Counted from the first letter of the stretch, positions 11,802 through 22,378 are shown. The stretch is DNA of 64,000 bases from Leguminivora glycinivorella (GCF_023078275.1 NC_062981.1:17910846-17974845); one strand, 5' to 3'. Made by a program: numbers and translations. Notes: generated by a model from the letters alone, not told the origin.

Positions 11802-12027
11802 AAGATACAAGTGCGTAAAAAAGGAAGCTCGAAACGAGTGGCGATAAATTAAAACACGACCGAAGGGAGTGTTTTAAATCGGCACTAATGCGAGAAGTGG
11901 TTCATTATATGTCAGGTCGAAACTTCGGAGGGCCATCTTTACTGAAGAGTAAAGAGTAAAATCTATACACGTGCGAAAAGGAAATTCGTAATTCGTAACT
12001 TCCTTTTTTACGCACTTGTATCGTAAC
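11802..12027. mobile_element. Complete copy of the ACAAGTGCGTAAAAA element with inverted ends
   Basis: Left end ACAAGTGCGTAAAAAAGGAA and right end TTCCTTTTTTACGCACTTGT are inverted copies. Inside are AAATTAAAACACGACCGAAG and GGTCGAAACTTCGGAGGGCC, shared with the copy at 6965-7222. It interrupts the TGACGTCA repeat, since that repeat's sequence resumes near 12040-12060. It is therefore the younger of the two. Confidence 0.65.
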
Positions 12028-12065
12028 GTACCTACTATTAACTACAGTCAAGTTCCCTATTCCGC

Positions 12066-12637
12066 AACATGGCGCGTAGTCATATGTTATTATTATTTTC
12101 TCAAACATGGTATGAAATATTGATGTTATGTGCCTTATAATTGGCAGCGAAGTATGACGTTGCAGGTGCGGCTAGGACGATTGATAGATAATGGAATTTC
12201 ATACAAACCTTGCAGGCCAAGGCCGGCAAAGTCTTCTTTTTTAATTTCCAAACACAGTTAAATGTGACATAACATCCAGGTATTTAGCCAATTAAAAAAA
12301 AACTATAAGGGGCTTTATAGACGTGCCGACTGCAACTGGTACGGGCCCTAGACAATATTTGATTTTGGGGTGCGTTTTCATACAAAAAAAAAATTTTCGT
12401 TTTTTTTTTGTTTTTTTATAGGCGTTCACGGGGTGTTAAAGGGGAACGAAAATTCGATTATTTTTGCGCTACGACGCACCGTTTAGGAGATACAGCCATC
12501 CAAAGTTACTATTTTCAGTAGACTTTATTTATTTCATACCATGTTTGAGAAAAGCACTATACATACCTCGGCGGGAAATGGGGTCTATATGTCTTCGGCC
12601 GGCAACCCCATTTGTCCCGGCCTCTGTAGTAATGTAC
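12066..12637. other. Unassigned DNA, possible eroded repeats
   Basis: Includes A/T runs at 12387-12420 and a GC-richer segment with CGCACCGTTTAGGAGATACAG at about 12475. No coding region is supported. The 91-codon frame at 12464-12739 runs into the adjacent retrotransposon remnant and is chance. Confidence 0.35.
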
Positions 12638-12965
12638 TATTATTTATTTATTAACATAAGAGGTACAATTATAACAAAAACATATGTCCCACAAAACGGT
12701 TTTCACAGTTTGACTGTGGGATCAGAGTCTTTTCGCTAAGAAAACTAAAATAACATTTAGATAGTATTAATTAAAAACTTAAACAGACTTCTTTTGAATT
12801 TGGCTCTATTGGCTTCCGTCCTGATATCTGCAGGCAAACAGTTTAATATGTAGGGTAGACGTTTCGTCAAACACCTATCTTCATAGTAGGTAGTTGGTTA
12901 CTCTTGGCACTTCGTATTTGCCTGCAGTTACCGACCTGGTGCCGTGTGTGGTCATATGTTTCTGG
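12638..12965 (-). pseudogene. Non-LTR retrotransposon C-terminal remnant
   Basis: On the minus strand, HGTRSVTAGKYEVPRVTNY is followed, after a frame change near 12890, by RCLTKRLPYILNCLPADI and KFKRSLFKFLINTI, with a stop at 12757-12759. A conserved basic C-terminal tail of this form is typical of Jockey/CR1-type reverse transcriptases (established pattern; clade not certain). A 3' UTR of about 110 bp and a (TAAA)n-like tail reach 12638. It is 5'-truncated and frameshifted, hence dead. Confidence 0.65.
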
Positions 12966-14071
12966 TCAAGCTTCAGTTTAACAGGTACTTTCAACATTTG
13001 GACATAACACAAACGCACTAATCCACCGTATTTGCAATCCCAAATTTATCTCCGGAAATAGAGTAGTCATCTAAGGTCTAAACTAATAAATCTCCGACAC
13101 ACAGCCTTCGAGTCCAGATAATGTATTTCTGTTCGGACGTACTTACTTTGGCAATTTGCGGGAACCTTTGTGCCCTTAAGATATCTCGTCAGACTTGTGG
13201 GTGGTGGGGGATTGTATGGAGGGGTTGATGTGTGACAGAGACGCTTTAGTGTGACAATGAGATATCTCTTCATCCTTGGTTCAATTCACCATGGCTCATC
13301 AGTCATAATACACTTTTATACAAATGCGAATAAAATACCTATGATACGAAAAAATACACTGCGAAATACAGGAAGCTGATTTTACATCTTTAATAGTGCA
13401 GACTTTGCACGCTTTTGATAAACGTCATAATTTGATGAAAGTTTCGACGTTTAGAATGAACTTGCGCTGTCAGTGGTCTCAAAATTGTTCAAAATAAAAC
13501 TTAGTTTAATTGGTCTCACTCTAAAATACAGTCATGTTTCTGAATGCTAATTAGATAAAAGCTATAAAGGTTAAATATAAATAATATGGTCTTTACTTAG
13601 TAGCAAAAGAAAATCCATTAATACATACTCGTAGGAGATTTATTCATGCGTTGTATACAGATTTTAGTTTTTTTTTTAATAACTACTGCGACACTAAATG
13701 ATTGATGTGTTACATTCTTAAGTGTGTCTGTCTACCAAGTATCCGTTTTTATTCTCATTGCTGTGTATTCTCATTTTTCTTTTTGCACCATTAATTTTGC
13801 TTCTTCAACATTATTTTGTATATTTTCCAACACAAATAATTCAAATATCGTCGTACCCACTCTATATCCATCCCTAAAACCAAGTTATCATTCCGTTACG
13901 TGATATACCCCCGTCTCAGGAAGGGCTAAGGTCTGCCCATTTACAAATCACAAACACTGACCGCCCCCCTACCCCCTTTCTCCCCCTCCCACTGAAATAT
14001 GGCGGGATTTGGCCGTTTAATTGTCTGCCCGACTTAAAAGTTGGGCAGGTTCGATTTGTCAGCATGTAATG
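12966..14071. other. Unassigned AT-rich DNA with pyrimidine tracts
   Basis: No gene is supported. A C-rich stretch at about 13961-13990 (CGCCCCCCTACCCCC then TCTCCCCCTCCC) is the densest tract of its kind in the window. Confidence 0.35.
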
Positions 14072-14150
14072 TAATAGTATTACGATACAATTGCGAAAAT
14101 AAGGACATCTGATACAAGTGGCGATAAATTAAAACACGACCAAAGTGAAG
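14072..14150 (+). repeat. Eroded copy of the ACAAGTGCG dispersed element
   Basis: ACGATACAATTGCGAAAATA is followed by GTGGCGATAAATTAAAACACG, matching the left half of the copy at 11802. It is truncated where the next repeat begins. Confidence 0.5.
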
Positions 14151-14345
14151 AGGGAAAAACATGGACAGTGGTTATTTTTATGCTCAAATTCCTTTTACTA
14201 AGTAGGATAGAGAGATGTAAAATAGGTAATTGATTTGACCGTGACGTCACTCGACACGATTTCATATTCATTCCAAATCGTTCAAAGTCGTTTTTACAGT
14301 TCGTGAAGTTTTGAGTATAAGGAAAGTAGCCTATAATATAAGAAC
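14150..14345 (+). repeat. Dispersed repeat with conserved TGACGTCA (copy 2)
   Basis: Contains GAAAAACATGGACAG, TTGACCGTGACGTCACTCG, CGATTTCATA and AAGTAGCCTATAATATA, in the same order as copies at 11553-11790 (inverted) and 52275-52545. It is more diverged than the other two, yet keeps the TGACGTCA core. Confidence 0.6.
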
Positions 14346-14696
14346 ATTTTCAATAACTATATACTGATATATGTGGGAAGCTCCGGGAAACTTATGTTAT
14401 GCCATAATCTTCATGGATGACGGTAATTTCTTACCATCAAACATTTGGTCTGCTCGTTTACTACATCATAAAAACCTTTCTTTGTCTATACCCCTAACCA
14501 CAGATATAGGAAAGAGGAAGATCGGACATGCCGGGCGATTTGTCACACACACACTTGTAGACGGACGCTCCTATTGGGCTATTGCGCAACACGCGCGCAT
14601 CACTTCCATCTGTGTGTTCATGCGAACGACCAGGTACTCGTGTCGCACGCATACATCGGCCACAGTATGCGCAATTGCGCAATGAGCTGACATTTT
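14346..14696. other. Unassigned DNA
   Basis: GC-richer at 14550-14690, with both-strand open frames of 62-104 codons that conflict with each other. ATTGCGCAAC and its near complement GCGCAATTGCGCAAT suggest a short inverted repeat (about 14580-14690), possibly a small MITE. No gene is supported. Confidence 0.35.
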
Positions 14697-14880
14697 TTTT
14701 TAATTATTATAAATGGGCTTACTCTTAGCCACTGACTAGCCAAAGGCAAAGACGTAGCCTAAGCTGGAGTAAGCTCGCCCAGAAGATGCCTGTTCACTCT
14801 TGATTTGAAGGTTGCCGGTTGCGACTCATCCGCCACCGGCTTATCCGCTCTCTAATGTTATATGCTCTGGGCCCGTAACC
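14697..14880 (-). pseudogene. Possible retrotransposon C-terminal end
   Basis: The minus strand reads ATFKSRVNRHLLGELTPA before a stop near 14770, resembling the basic C-terminal tail of CR1/Jockey-type reverse transcriptases. The plus-strand T run at 14694-14702 would be its A-rich tail. Only about 20 codons support this, so it is tentative. Confidence 0.4.
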
Positions 14881-14892
14881 TAACCCTGTCGC

Positions 14893-16170
14893 GTCGTGCG
14901 CAGTTTTAACATTAAATATATGTTTTACCACCTTATAAAGATGGCGTTCGAGATGAGCCCGCGGCTAGCGGCACGAACACTTATATCGGACGACAGTGTT
15001 CGCTAGACCGGGAGATGGACTGACAAAAATAGTCATAATTTTACCACCACTATGTTTAAAGCCGTCCCAATCTCTAGGTTACTCAAACCCGTTTCAGAGA
15101 ACCCCACTATCCGAGTATTTTTGTCTGTCATACCCCTTAAGAGCTATTGCGAAACGAAGAAAACGAGTCGTGTGCAGTTTTAACATTAAATATATGTTTT
15201 ACCACCTTATAAAGATTGCGACCGAGATGAGCCCGCGGCTAGCGGTACGAACACTTATATCGGACGACAGAGTTGGCTAGACCGGGAGATTGATCAACAC
15301 TTATACTGATAATTTTTACTAGACAGAATTTTTAAATGTGGCAGTTCATTGTTAAAATCTGCCTATCCACCATCATTCATCAAGCCATCAAAAACTCTAG
15401 ATTACCAAAAACCGTTTAGAGCACCCCACTAACCAAGTGAGTTTGTATATCTTACCTCTAGAGAAGATTGGAAAATCGAGGGAAACAAGTGCAATGGGAA
15501 ACTAACTGCGTCGTGTGCAGTTTTAACATTAAATATATGTTTTACCACCATATAAAGATGGCGTCCGAGATGAGCCCGCGCGCTAGCGGCACGAACACTT
15601 ATATCGGACGACAGAGTTCGCTAGACCGGGAGATGGACTGACAAAAATAGTCATAATTTTACCACCACTATGTTTAAAGCCGTCACAATCTCTAGGTTAC
15701 TCAAACCCGTTTCAGAGAACCTCACTATCTGAGTATTTTTGTCTGTCTTACACCTTAAGAACAATTGCGAAACGAAGAGAATGTCGTGTGCAGTTTTAAC
15801 ATTAAATATATGTTTTACCACCTTATAAAGATGGCGTCCGAGATCAGCCCGCGGCTAGCGGCACAAACACTTGTATCGAACGACAGAGTTGGATATACCG
15901 GGAGAGGGAACCATACAAATAGTCAAGATTTTTCGATGGAAGGGATAGAGAATCTTAATTCGATATGTCGCAGTTAAATTGGGAGAATACTTCTTCAATT
16001 GGTTGTCTTAAGGTCAGTGGTTTGATATTTTTATAAATGTATTTTCATTTACACAAGGCCATCAAAACCTCTAGGTTACCAGAAACCGCTTCAAAGCACC
16101 CCACTTGTGGTTTTGTATAACCTACCCCTAGAGAGTAATTCCAAAATTCAGGAAAAAGAGAGCAATGAGC
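14893..16170. repeat. Tandem array with alternating spacing
   Basis: The block CAGTTTTAACATTAAATATA recurs at 14901, 15175, 15518 and 15791, giving spacings of 274, 343 and 273 bases. Each is followed by AAAGATGGCG-CCGAGAT-AGCCCGCGGCTAGCGG (with variants) and TATCGGACGACAG. The two unit types alternate: one continues into AGTCATAATTTTACCACCAC, the other into a longer segment with TTACCAGAAACCG. The repeating unit is therefore a dimer of about 617 bases. Short open frames inside it are artefacts of the repeat. Confidence 0.8.
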
Positions 16171-16260
16171 AACATTGTAAAATAAAACAACATTCAGTTT
16201 ATTTCATCAATTTTTAAAAATTTAATATTCTGACTTTATTACTGATCGCCATGAAATTGT

Positions 16261-16412
16261 ATACAATTGTGAGTATGTACAGGAAAACGTCCCACTTTGT
16301 CGATTGCTATAAAGCCGCTTTGTCAGTTTATTCATATAAAGATACAAGTAAATCTCGCCTTAATGGTAACCGACAAAGTGGGACGTTTTACCAAACACAC
16401 TCACAATTGTAT
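16261..16412. mobile_element. MITE, ATACAATTGTGAGT ends (copy 1)
   Basis: Outer arms ATACAATTGTGAGT and ACTCACAATTGTAT pair. Inner arms GAAAACGTCCCACTTTGTCG and CGACAAAGTGGGACGTTTT also pair. The centre holds TATAAAGCCGCTTTGTCAG and AAATCTCGCCTTAATGGTAA. Copies of the inner part are at 25256-25385 and 37138-37263. It is non-coding. Confidence 0.75.
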
Positions 16413-16837
16413 ATATTGTGTGTTGTTGTTGTTTGTTTGTATAGACTTGTGTCCATTTTTCCCTCTAAGGGCCACTTACACCAACGAAAATGGAGGGTTA
16501 ACCCACCATTTTATACGGAATTTGACAGTTGACAGCCCACTAACCCTAAGTGGTTGGTGCAAGTGGACCTGAATAAGTTTTCTACGGCACTTTTTATTAT
16601 GCGTTGTCATTATGATTTTCAGATGAAGATAAAAATCATTGAATATTTTGAAGGCCGCCTCCCGGTCCATGTATCGCACGCGCATGTCCGCGTGTGTATG
16701 GTGTGATGGCGCGTGACTGCGGACAATGTTTATTGGGGCTCTGACACTAGGGCTACTACACACTACCAACATACATGTAATAAAGAGTTTTGAATGATTC
16801 ACGGTTATTTTCATTAGACTTATATTGACCGAGATCA
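16413..16837. other. Unassigned DNA
   Basis: No gene seen. GGCCACTTACACCAACGAAAATGG-GGTTAACCCACC near 16469-16505 pairs loosely with GTTAGTGGGCTGTCAAC and TTGGTGCAAGTGGACC downstream (16520-16570), which suggests a small inverted-repeat element of about 105 bp. Confidence 0.35.
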
Positions 16838-17470
16838 GGGGCGGCTCACTCCGCAATTCTATCGCCGCGCTACAAGTACATGCTGGCGGCCGCGAGTTCG
16901 CGGCCTAATCAGGGGTGGCGCGCGTTCTCACGGAACGCACATTCGCACTAACTTTCTATTGTTACTTTACGTCGCGACTTTTTTTTTAAGGTTCATATGC
17001 GATGTCCGCATGTGGAATGACTAATAATGCTTAGTTAAATAGACATCATGAATAAAATAGGACAATTTTACACATATGTACTATTAATTATGTCCCACGG
17101 AAAAGTTCAATAAGGCTTGTGATGTTGGGACTTACAAAAATATATAAATACTATATATATACCTAGAGAGTACCCAAAACTTGACTATAATAGTATAGAT
17201 CCCATTAAGGGATAAGTCCGCCTACATTGTATATTACTGACTCTGTAACTGTGTCTCTTTTGTTTCCTTTATGTACAATAAAGCTTATACATACATACAT
17301 ACATACATAACATTTTATTTGATATTAATTCGTTTTAATCCATAAGCAACCCTATCGTCCGACGCTGCGCATGTACGCCTCCTTTCTTTATTAAAATTTT
17401 GTAGGCATTTAAAAAGGCAGCATTTTGTGAACATCAAAGCAGTGGGCCTTCTGTACTTGTACTATTATAT
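16838..17470 (+). repeat. Long dispersed repeat, plus copy (partner at 52780-53312)
   Basis: Begins GGGGCGGCTCACTCCGC, includes GGCGGCCGCGAGTTCGCGGCC, GGAACGCACATTCGCAC and GCGATGTCCGCATGTGG, and ends CAGTGGGCCTTCTGTACTTG near 17470. The same blocks occur in reverse order and orientation at 52780-53312. This copy is longer because a retroposon tail is inserted at about 17131-17314. No reading frame is conserved, so it is probably a non-autonomous element. Confidence 0.7.
17131..17314 (+). repeat. SINE/LINE 3' end with TACA tail
   Basis: TTAAGGGATAAGTCCGCCTA, CTGTGTCTCTTTTGTTTCC and TGTACAATAAAGCTTATACA lead into (TACA)n at 17290-17308. AATAAAG followed by a short tandem tail is a typical retroposon 3' end; this one is widespread in Lepidoptera. 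It lies inside the 16838-17470 repeat, whose other copy lacks it. Confidence 0.6.
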
Positions 17471-17478
17471 ATTCTGTG

Positions 17479-17587
17479 CCGAGATATAGACCGTGATTAC
17501 CTTTTTAATTTTACCGAGCTCCCGAATAAATCCATAACATCGGGAGCACGGTAAACATCAAAAAGGTAATCACGGTATATATCTCGG
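17479..17587. mobile_element. 109-bp palindromic MITE
   Basis: Ends CCGAGATATAGACCGTGATT and AATCACGGTATATATCTCGG pair. Inside, ACCTTTTTAATTTTACCG and CGGTAAACATCAAAAAGGT also pair. It inserted just beyond the long repeat ending near 17470. Confidence 0.75.
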
Positions 17588-18420
17588 TTAATATGAGTAC
17601 AAACATACAATCAAGTATATTGCAAAGTAACACTATTTTGTGAAAACTGTTACCCTATGTTTGTTACAAAAGGTAACAGTCGCACTAAAGAAAGAATGAT
17701 AGAGAGATACTCAAGCGTTTTGTTAACACTCCTGTTTCGCACCCTGAATTTTTACCAAAATCATAATATGTATATCGACTGAATATGTATTGGGAAATTG
17801 AGCAAAACGGAAGAAAATAAGACTAAAGAGACCGTATAAAAAGGTTGAATTTGATAAAGTATGCAAAAAAAAGGTTTGTCAAGTAAAAAGGTTAAACAAA
17901 TATATAATATCTAAGAAAATGACGTATTTGAGTAAACGAACTCCAAATATTTTAAAGCCTACAAAAACGTATGAAAACCCTTTGATAGATACATCCTTAA
18001 CCAGCCTTAACACTTTAATGCGAGCACACAATCAGATATTTGTTTTAAATTATGGTAATAAAATGTCTGTGAGAGTCACGCGCATGCTCTCAAGGATGAG
18101 CGCATCCAAAAAGAACCAAGAAACGAACTTACCTCAGCTTTTTACCTCACTCGAATCTGAACTCATTTTGTGGCGAGTAAGGTCTAGATATAAAGGGTTG
18201 GGATGAATGAGATATGAGGTTTGTAAAGTTGTTTTTCGAATTGGATCTTTAAGGATAGCGCACGGGTTACTATTATTAACGAGTTCAGGCTTTACCGTGT
18301 AAATTGGTTGTTACATTTTACTGTCATTTTGTGCTGTTTTTTATATGGTGGTAAGTACAGTGATTGGAAGTTTTGGAATGTTTTAGAAATTATTATAATT
18401 TAAATAAATAAAATAAATAA
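17588..18420. other. Unassigned AT-rich DNA
   Basis: No domain is recognisable in the 95-codon open frame at 17919-18206 and it lacks start or splice support. TGTTACC...GGTAACA at 17649-17677 is a short inverted repeat. Nothing else was recognised. Confidence 0.35.
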
Positions 18421-18664
18421 ATATTATAGGACATTCTTACACAGATTGACTGAGCCCCACGGTAAGCTCAAGATGGCTTGTGGTGCAGGTACTCAGAAAA
18501 CGATATGTAAATAATATACAAATACTTATATACATAGAAAACATCCATGACTCAGGAACAAATATCTGTGCTCATCACACAAATAAATGCGCTTACCGGG
18601 ATTCGAACCCAAGACCGCGGCGTAGCAGGCAGGGTCACTACGCGCTAGGCCAGACCGGTCGTCG
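18421..18664 (-). repeat. tRNA-headed SINE (minus strand)
   Basis: Read on the minus strand, a tRNA-like head (18597-18664) with B-box GGGTTCGAATCCCGG leads to GTGATGAGCACAGATATTTG, then a CTTGAGCTTACCGTGGGGCT segment and a tail ending AGAATGTCCTATAATATTTA. A-box-like GGCCTAGCGCGTAGTGACCC precedes. SINEs of this form use internal polymerase III promoters and LINE machinery (established). Other copies are at 24991-25233, 37993-38106 and 35171-35255. Confidence 0.75.
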
Positions 18665-18949
18665 AATCGGTCGAATTTAGACTTTTATTGGGAGAATCTT
18701 AGAAAAATCATGATAGTATGTCAATATCCGATCCTAGAAATCAATAGGCTGTTTCTCTGTTTCGACTACATCATTAAACTAATACAGATGATATGCTTGT
18801 ATACCAGCCGCCAGCTTGTAGACCGTTGTATGCTTGGTATACCAACTATACATAGATAAAAGAAAATGCACATGTAGGTAAATATAGAAGTGTAGAAGTC
18901 TTAACAACTAATATCACACTATACTGCATAAAAATCAGAAAACACTTCA
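18665..18949. other. Unassigned DNA
   Basis: No gene. ATCATTAAACTAATACAGAT near 18770 matches the ends of the two tandem units at 18950-19310, so a third eroded unit may start here. Confidence 0.35.
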
Positions 18950-19310
18950 TAGCAAGCCTGTTAAATAAGTGCCAGATTTTAAAGATCGATTGGTTGTCTC
19001 TCTAAATTCTGCCACTTTTGGTACGTAGATAATGTCCTCATTATTGGTAACAGCCAAAACTTGTTAAAATCTAATCGGACAAAAGTTTCGACTGCACCAT
19101 TAAACTAATATAGACTAGGAGATAGCTATGTGGTGACGCATGAAATCTCAGAACAAGCTCGTCAAGTTAGTGTCAGATTTTAGTGATCGATTGGAAGTCT
19201 CTCTAAATTCTGCATTATCTACGTACCAAAAGTACGTAGATAATGACAGTCAAAACTTGCTAAAATCTAATCGGACAAAAGTTTCGGGTACATCATTAAA
19301 CTAATATAGA
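18950..19310. repeat. Two-copy tandem repeat, about 187-bp unit
   Basis: GATCGATTGG-GTCTCTCTAAATTCTGC, AAAATCTAATCGGACAAAAG and CATTAAACTAATATAGA occur in the same order twice, about 187 bases apart. In the second unit TTATCTACGTACCAAAAGTACGTAGATAA (19207-19235) forms a hairpin that is only half present in the first unit. Confidence 0.6.
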
Positions 19311-20650
19311 TTACATGCAGATAGCTGTGTGACGCATAGTTGGCGGTGAGAGGGAAATGCACAGCGCGATAAGCCGATCCGAGCGGACTTTGTGATGTCT
19401 ACTGTCCGCGCGTCTCCGCTCAAGATAGTGTAACATGGACATGACTTACAATGGTTATTCGTCATATTATATTTAATTTCGATTTTGTGTGTCATTTGTA
19501 ACCGGGTGTAGGGCTAATTTATTTCATTACCGTACAGTTCGGACGTTTCGAAATATATTACATTTGGTCGTGGTCTCTTCTAACTGAAGTCCCAGCTAAA
19601 TATCAGCACAAAGTTTTAAATGTTTCATAGAAATACTGTATGAGAACATGCATTTGTTACGTCCCCTATTGTTATTTTTTTAATCATTCAAAAATTATAT
19701 ACAGGTATCTCGCTCGAATATTTGCATTTTGGATTAAAAAACCTGGTACCTGTACCATCTTTAATTGAAACGCAGTGTCAATTTCAAAATCGCTTTACGA
19801 GAGCATAACAATTATGTCATACGAGTATAAAAATACTCAAAACTTACCCAAATATCATGATCAGTTCTTGGCGTGGACCCAAAACTACTGCATCAGAGCT
19901 CTATAAATATAAATTCTATAAATATAAATCCAAACATGTAAGGCATTCGGAGATAGACGTATTTAATTTCTATGTCCAGATGCCCTACATGTCTGAGATA
20001 TTAGAAAAATGGCATAAATAATATTATATTATAATTTAATAAATGCTACACAAATTATAGTCTTATCCATATTAAAATTTCGTCCACCTACGAGCAAATC
20101 AGAACAAGCCAGGACCGCATTGTTGCAGATTTAGAACGCAGACATCTCCAAACTAACTCGATCACGTATTAATATCAGACGTATCGGTTCTAGATTATCG
20201 AGTCGTCGTTATACAAGTATCGAGTATCGATGGATACGTATCGATGGAAGTTTCGAGGGATAGGATTTATTAGAATTGAATGGAATGCAATGTTTAGTTT
20301 AGTTAAGAGTGTTTTAGGTGTGATATTTTGAATAACTAGGATTATTGCTTTTGAATGTGGGTAAATATTTTTGCGCTAAACAGATAATTCGCAAGTTGTA
20401 AAAACATCAGAATGACATAAAGTTCTGGAATTGATAAAACTAATTAAATAAAACTATGGCCAACGTGTCAACGTGTGGTCAACGGGTGTCACCAGGTTGA
20501 CAACGGTTTTTATACCACAGATTACGCTAGTGTTTTTTAAATGCCTAATTTCATCAAATTATGTCTCTCCCTTAAATCGAGCGAAGCTGGCCAGTCCAAA
20601 TCCTTGTCAACTTAAGTAATTATGCATACCTATAAATTATGTATGTATCA
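19311..20650. other. Unassigned DNA
   Basis: No gene. Small features: CTATAAATATAAATTCTATAAATATAAAT duplicated at 19901-19930, and CAAACATGTAAGGCATTCGGAGATAG facing CCAGATGCCCTACATGTCTG (19933-19995), a weak inverted repeat. Several TATCGAT-rich motifs lie at 20180-20250. Confidence 0.35.
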
Positions 20651-20680
20651 TACTCATCATCATCATCATCATTTCAGCTA

Positions 20681-20902
20681 TTAATCGCCCACTGCTGAGC
20701 ATAGGCCTCCCCTTCGTGTACGCCACTTATCCCGATCCTGGGCTAATCTCATCCAGAAGTGCCCCGCAGTTTTTCGAATGTCGTCCACCCAACGAGCCAA
20801 CGAATGCCAGGCGCTTCTTACATCCGATAGCGGCCACCATTCGGTCAACATTTTGGTCCACCTGCCATCATTCTGCCTGAGAACATGCCCCGCCCAACTC
20901 CA
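20681..20902 (-). pseudogene. RTE-type retrotransposon C-terminal end with CAT repeat tail
   Basis: The minus strand is open for about 73 codons to a TAA at 20681-20683: GHVLRQNDGRWTKMLTEW, then ARWVDDIRKTAGHFWM, then LAQDRDKWRT. WAGHV...DGRW and RW-DDI...AQDR--W are hallmarks of the C-terminus of RTE/Proto2-type LINE proteins in insects. The 3' tail is an ATG trinucleotide repeat (plus-strand CAT at 20653-20672). It is 5'-truncated, but this fragment has no stops, so it is probably young. Confidence 0.75.
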
Positions 20903-20910
20903 TAGGTATC

Positions 20911-21092
20911 ATCCATACTAATATTATAAATGGGAAAGTGTGTGTGTCTGTTTGTTTGTCCGTCTTTCACGACAAAACGGAGCGACGGATTGACATGATT
21001 TTTTAAGTGGAGATAGTTGACGGGATGGAAAGTGACATAGGCTATCTTTTGTCTCTTTCTAACGCGAGCGAAGCTGCGGGAACAAGCTAGTA
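20911..21092 (+). mobile_element. Non-autonomous Helitron-like element
   Basis: Starts ATCCATACTAATATTATAAA, contains TCCGTCTTTCACGACAAAAC and GGAGCGACGGATTGACATG, and ends GCGAGCGAAGCTGCGGGAAC then AAGCTAGTA. The 3' hairpin followed by CTAG fits a Helitron terminus (established for this lepidopteran family). No Rep/helicase is present. An inverted second copy is at 25763-25928. Confidence 0.7.
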
Positions 21093-21102
21093 CTACCATT
21101 TC

Positions 21103-21158
21103 CAAAGGTTATGTGGGTTTCATTTAATTTGAATTAAATGAAACCCACATAACTTTTG
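21103..21158. repeat. 56-base near-perfect palindrome
   Basis: Arms CAAAGGTTATGTGGGTTTCA TTTAATT and their reverse complement meet at a 2-base centre, with one mismatch. It follows the Helitron-like end by about 11 bases. It may be the remains of a small TIR element with no interior. Confidence 0.75.
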
Positions 21159-21503
21159 TAAAAACCTTAACATTTCGTTATTCTAACCAACCAGGGTTAA
21201 CTAGACTGCAATCAAAAAGGTCTTAAATCCCTTATAAAATCTCTTCACTAAGGGCCTAAGCCGCTTAAAATTTGAAGGAACTTAACCCTTTCTCTGCTAG
21301 GCAATGTGTGTTTAATTAATATATAAATAGCACGAAAGGCGAGCGCGGACGGGTTAACGATAGGGTTAATTACCCATTAAGACTAATTAAACTAAAATAC
21401 GGTTCTTAATAAGGCAATAAATAGATTAATCTAGTTTATATGCTTTCTAGTTTCGTAGCGTTTAAGCGGCCTACACGTTATACACATATGAGTATACAAG
21501 TAG
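21159..21503. other. Unassigned DNA
   Basis: GGGTTAACTAGA and several GGTTAA/TTAACC words recur, without clear unit structure. No gene. Confidence 0.35.
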
Positions 21504-21758
21504 GTACACTGACAGAAATTTGCATTGTGAATTTAACAAGTTCGATTTGTTGCGGTTTATCCGTTTGAATCAGCCAAACGTATGTTTAAAACAATATGTG
21601 TCAGGTTGTTTTTATAAAATCGACTTGTTGATTCAAATATATTGCCGATTCAAATGACAAGTAGCTTGTTGTTTGAACCAAAGAGCACGTAGGCGCTATT
21701 TTAACCAAAAAACTTGTTGAACTAACATGAAAACTGGTTGTATTTTCTCTCAGTGTAC
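21504..21758. mobile_element. TIR element, GTACACTGA-AGAAA ends
   Basis: Left GTACACTGACAGAAAT and right ATTTTCTCTCAGTGTAC are inverted copies around 255 bp of non-coding DNA. The interior repeats AACTTGTTG-like words. CACTG-starting ends are shared by several DNA transposon groups, so no superfamily is claimed. Confidence 0.5.
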
Positions 21759-22245
21759 CTACGTAAGTATCATAGCTAAGTAGGATAGGAAGTACCTAGT
21801 TTACGCTTATAAATGTACCAAATTTTGAATAAAATTTTCAAATAGTTTGTGTTTCGTGACATTTGTCATTTCCATACAATTATATAGTGCCGGTACAGAT
21901 AGACTGCAACGCAACTGCAGCTATATGAAAATTGTGCAGACAACATGCAGTTTGCAACTCAACTGCATTTTGTACGTTCATCTCTTTTCATCCTTGTGAA
22001 CTGTATTCAGTTTGCATCTGTCAAAGTACAAAAATATAAAAAAAAATCTATTTCCTAAGGAAAACACGGTACAAAAAATCAATTTTTTTTTACTTTTAAA
22101 TCAAAAGTTGAATACTTTGGGTGATTTGAGGCTACTTAAAGATAAAGACGACAAACGGAGTAGGTATATATATAATTAAGTACCATTTTTTACTTTCATT
22201 AACTTAGTCGTATGACATTAAACTACCTTATTCTTTCGCCGTGTA
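21759..22245. other. Unassigned DNA with a possible small repeat
   Basis: 21885-22015 contains repeated TGCAACTGCAG, CAACATGCAGTTTGCAACTC and CAGTTTGCATCTG words, suggesting an eroded small inverted-repeat element. The rest is AT-rich with no gene. Confidence 0.35.
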
Positions 22246-22378
22246 TTGCGTGGGCGACGGTCGCGCGACCGTCGCGCGACCATCGCCGTCGCGTCTCATA
22301 CTTCCATATCGATAAGGTTTGATTTCGTATGCGTCGAATCGCCGTCGCGCGACAATCGCGGGACCGTCGCCCACGCAA
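22246..22378. mobile_element. 133-bp GC-rich MITE
   Basis: Ends TTGCGTGGGCGACGGTC and GACCGTCGCCCACGCAA are inverted copies (one mismatched base inside). The arms are full of CGTCGCGCGAC words that are themselves palindromic. Its composition is strikingly GC-rich against AT-rich flanks. Confidence 0.75.

Noticed and set aside
15765..15977. 70-codon frame beginning MRNEENVVC, similar to one at 15121-15280
   Set aside because: Both are the same tandem repeat read in frame; they differ in length and end differently, so no protein is implied.
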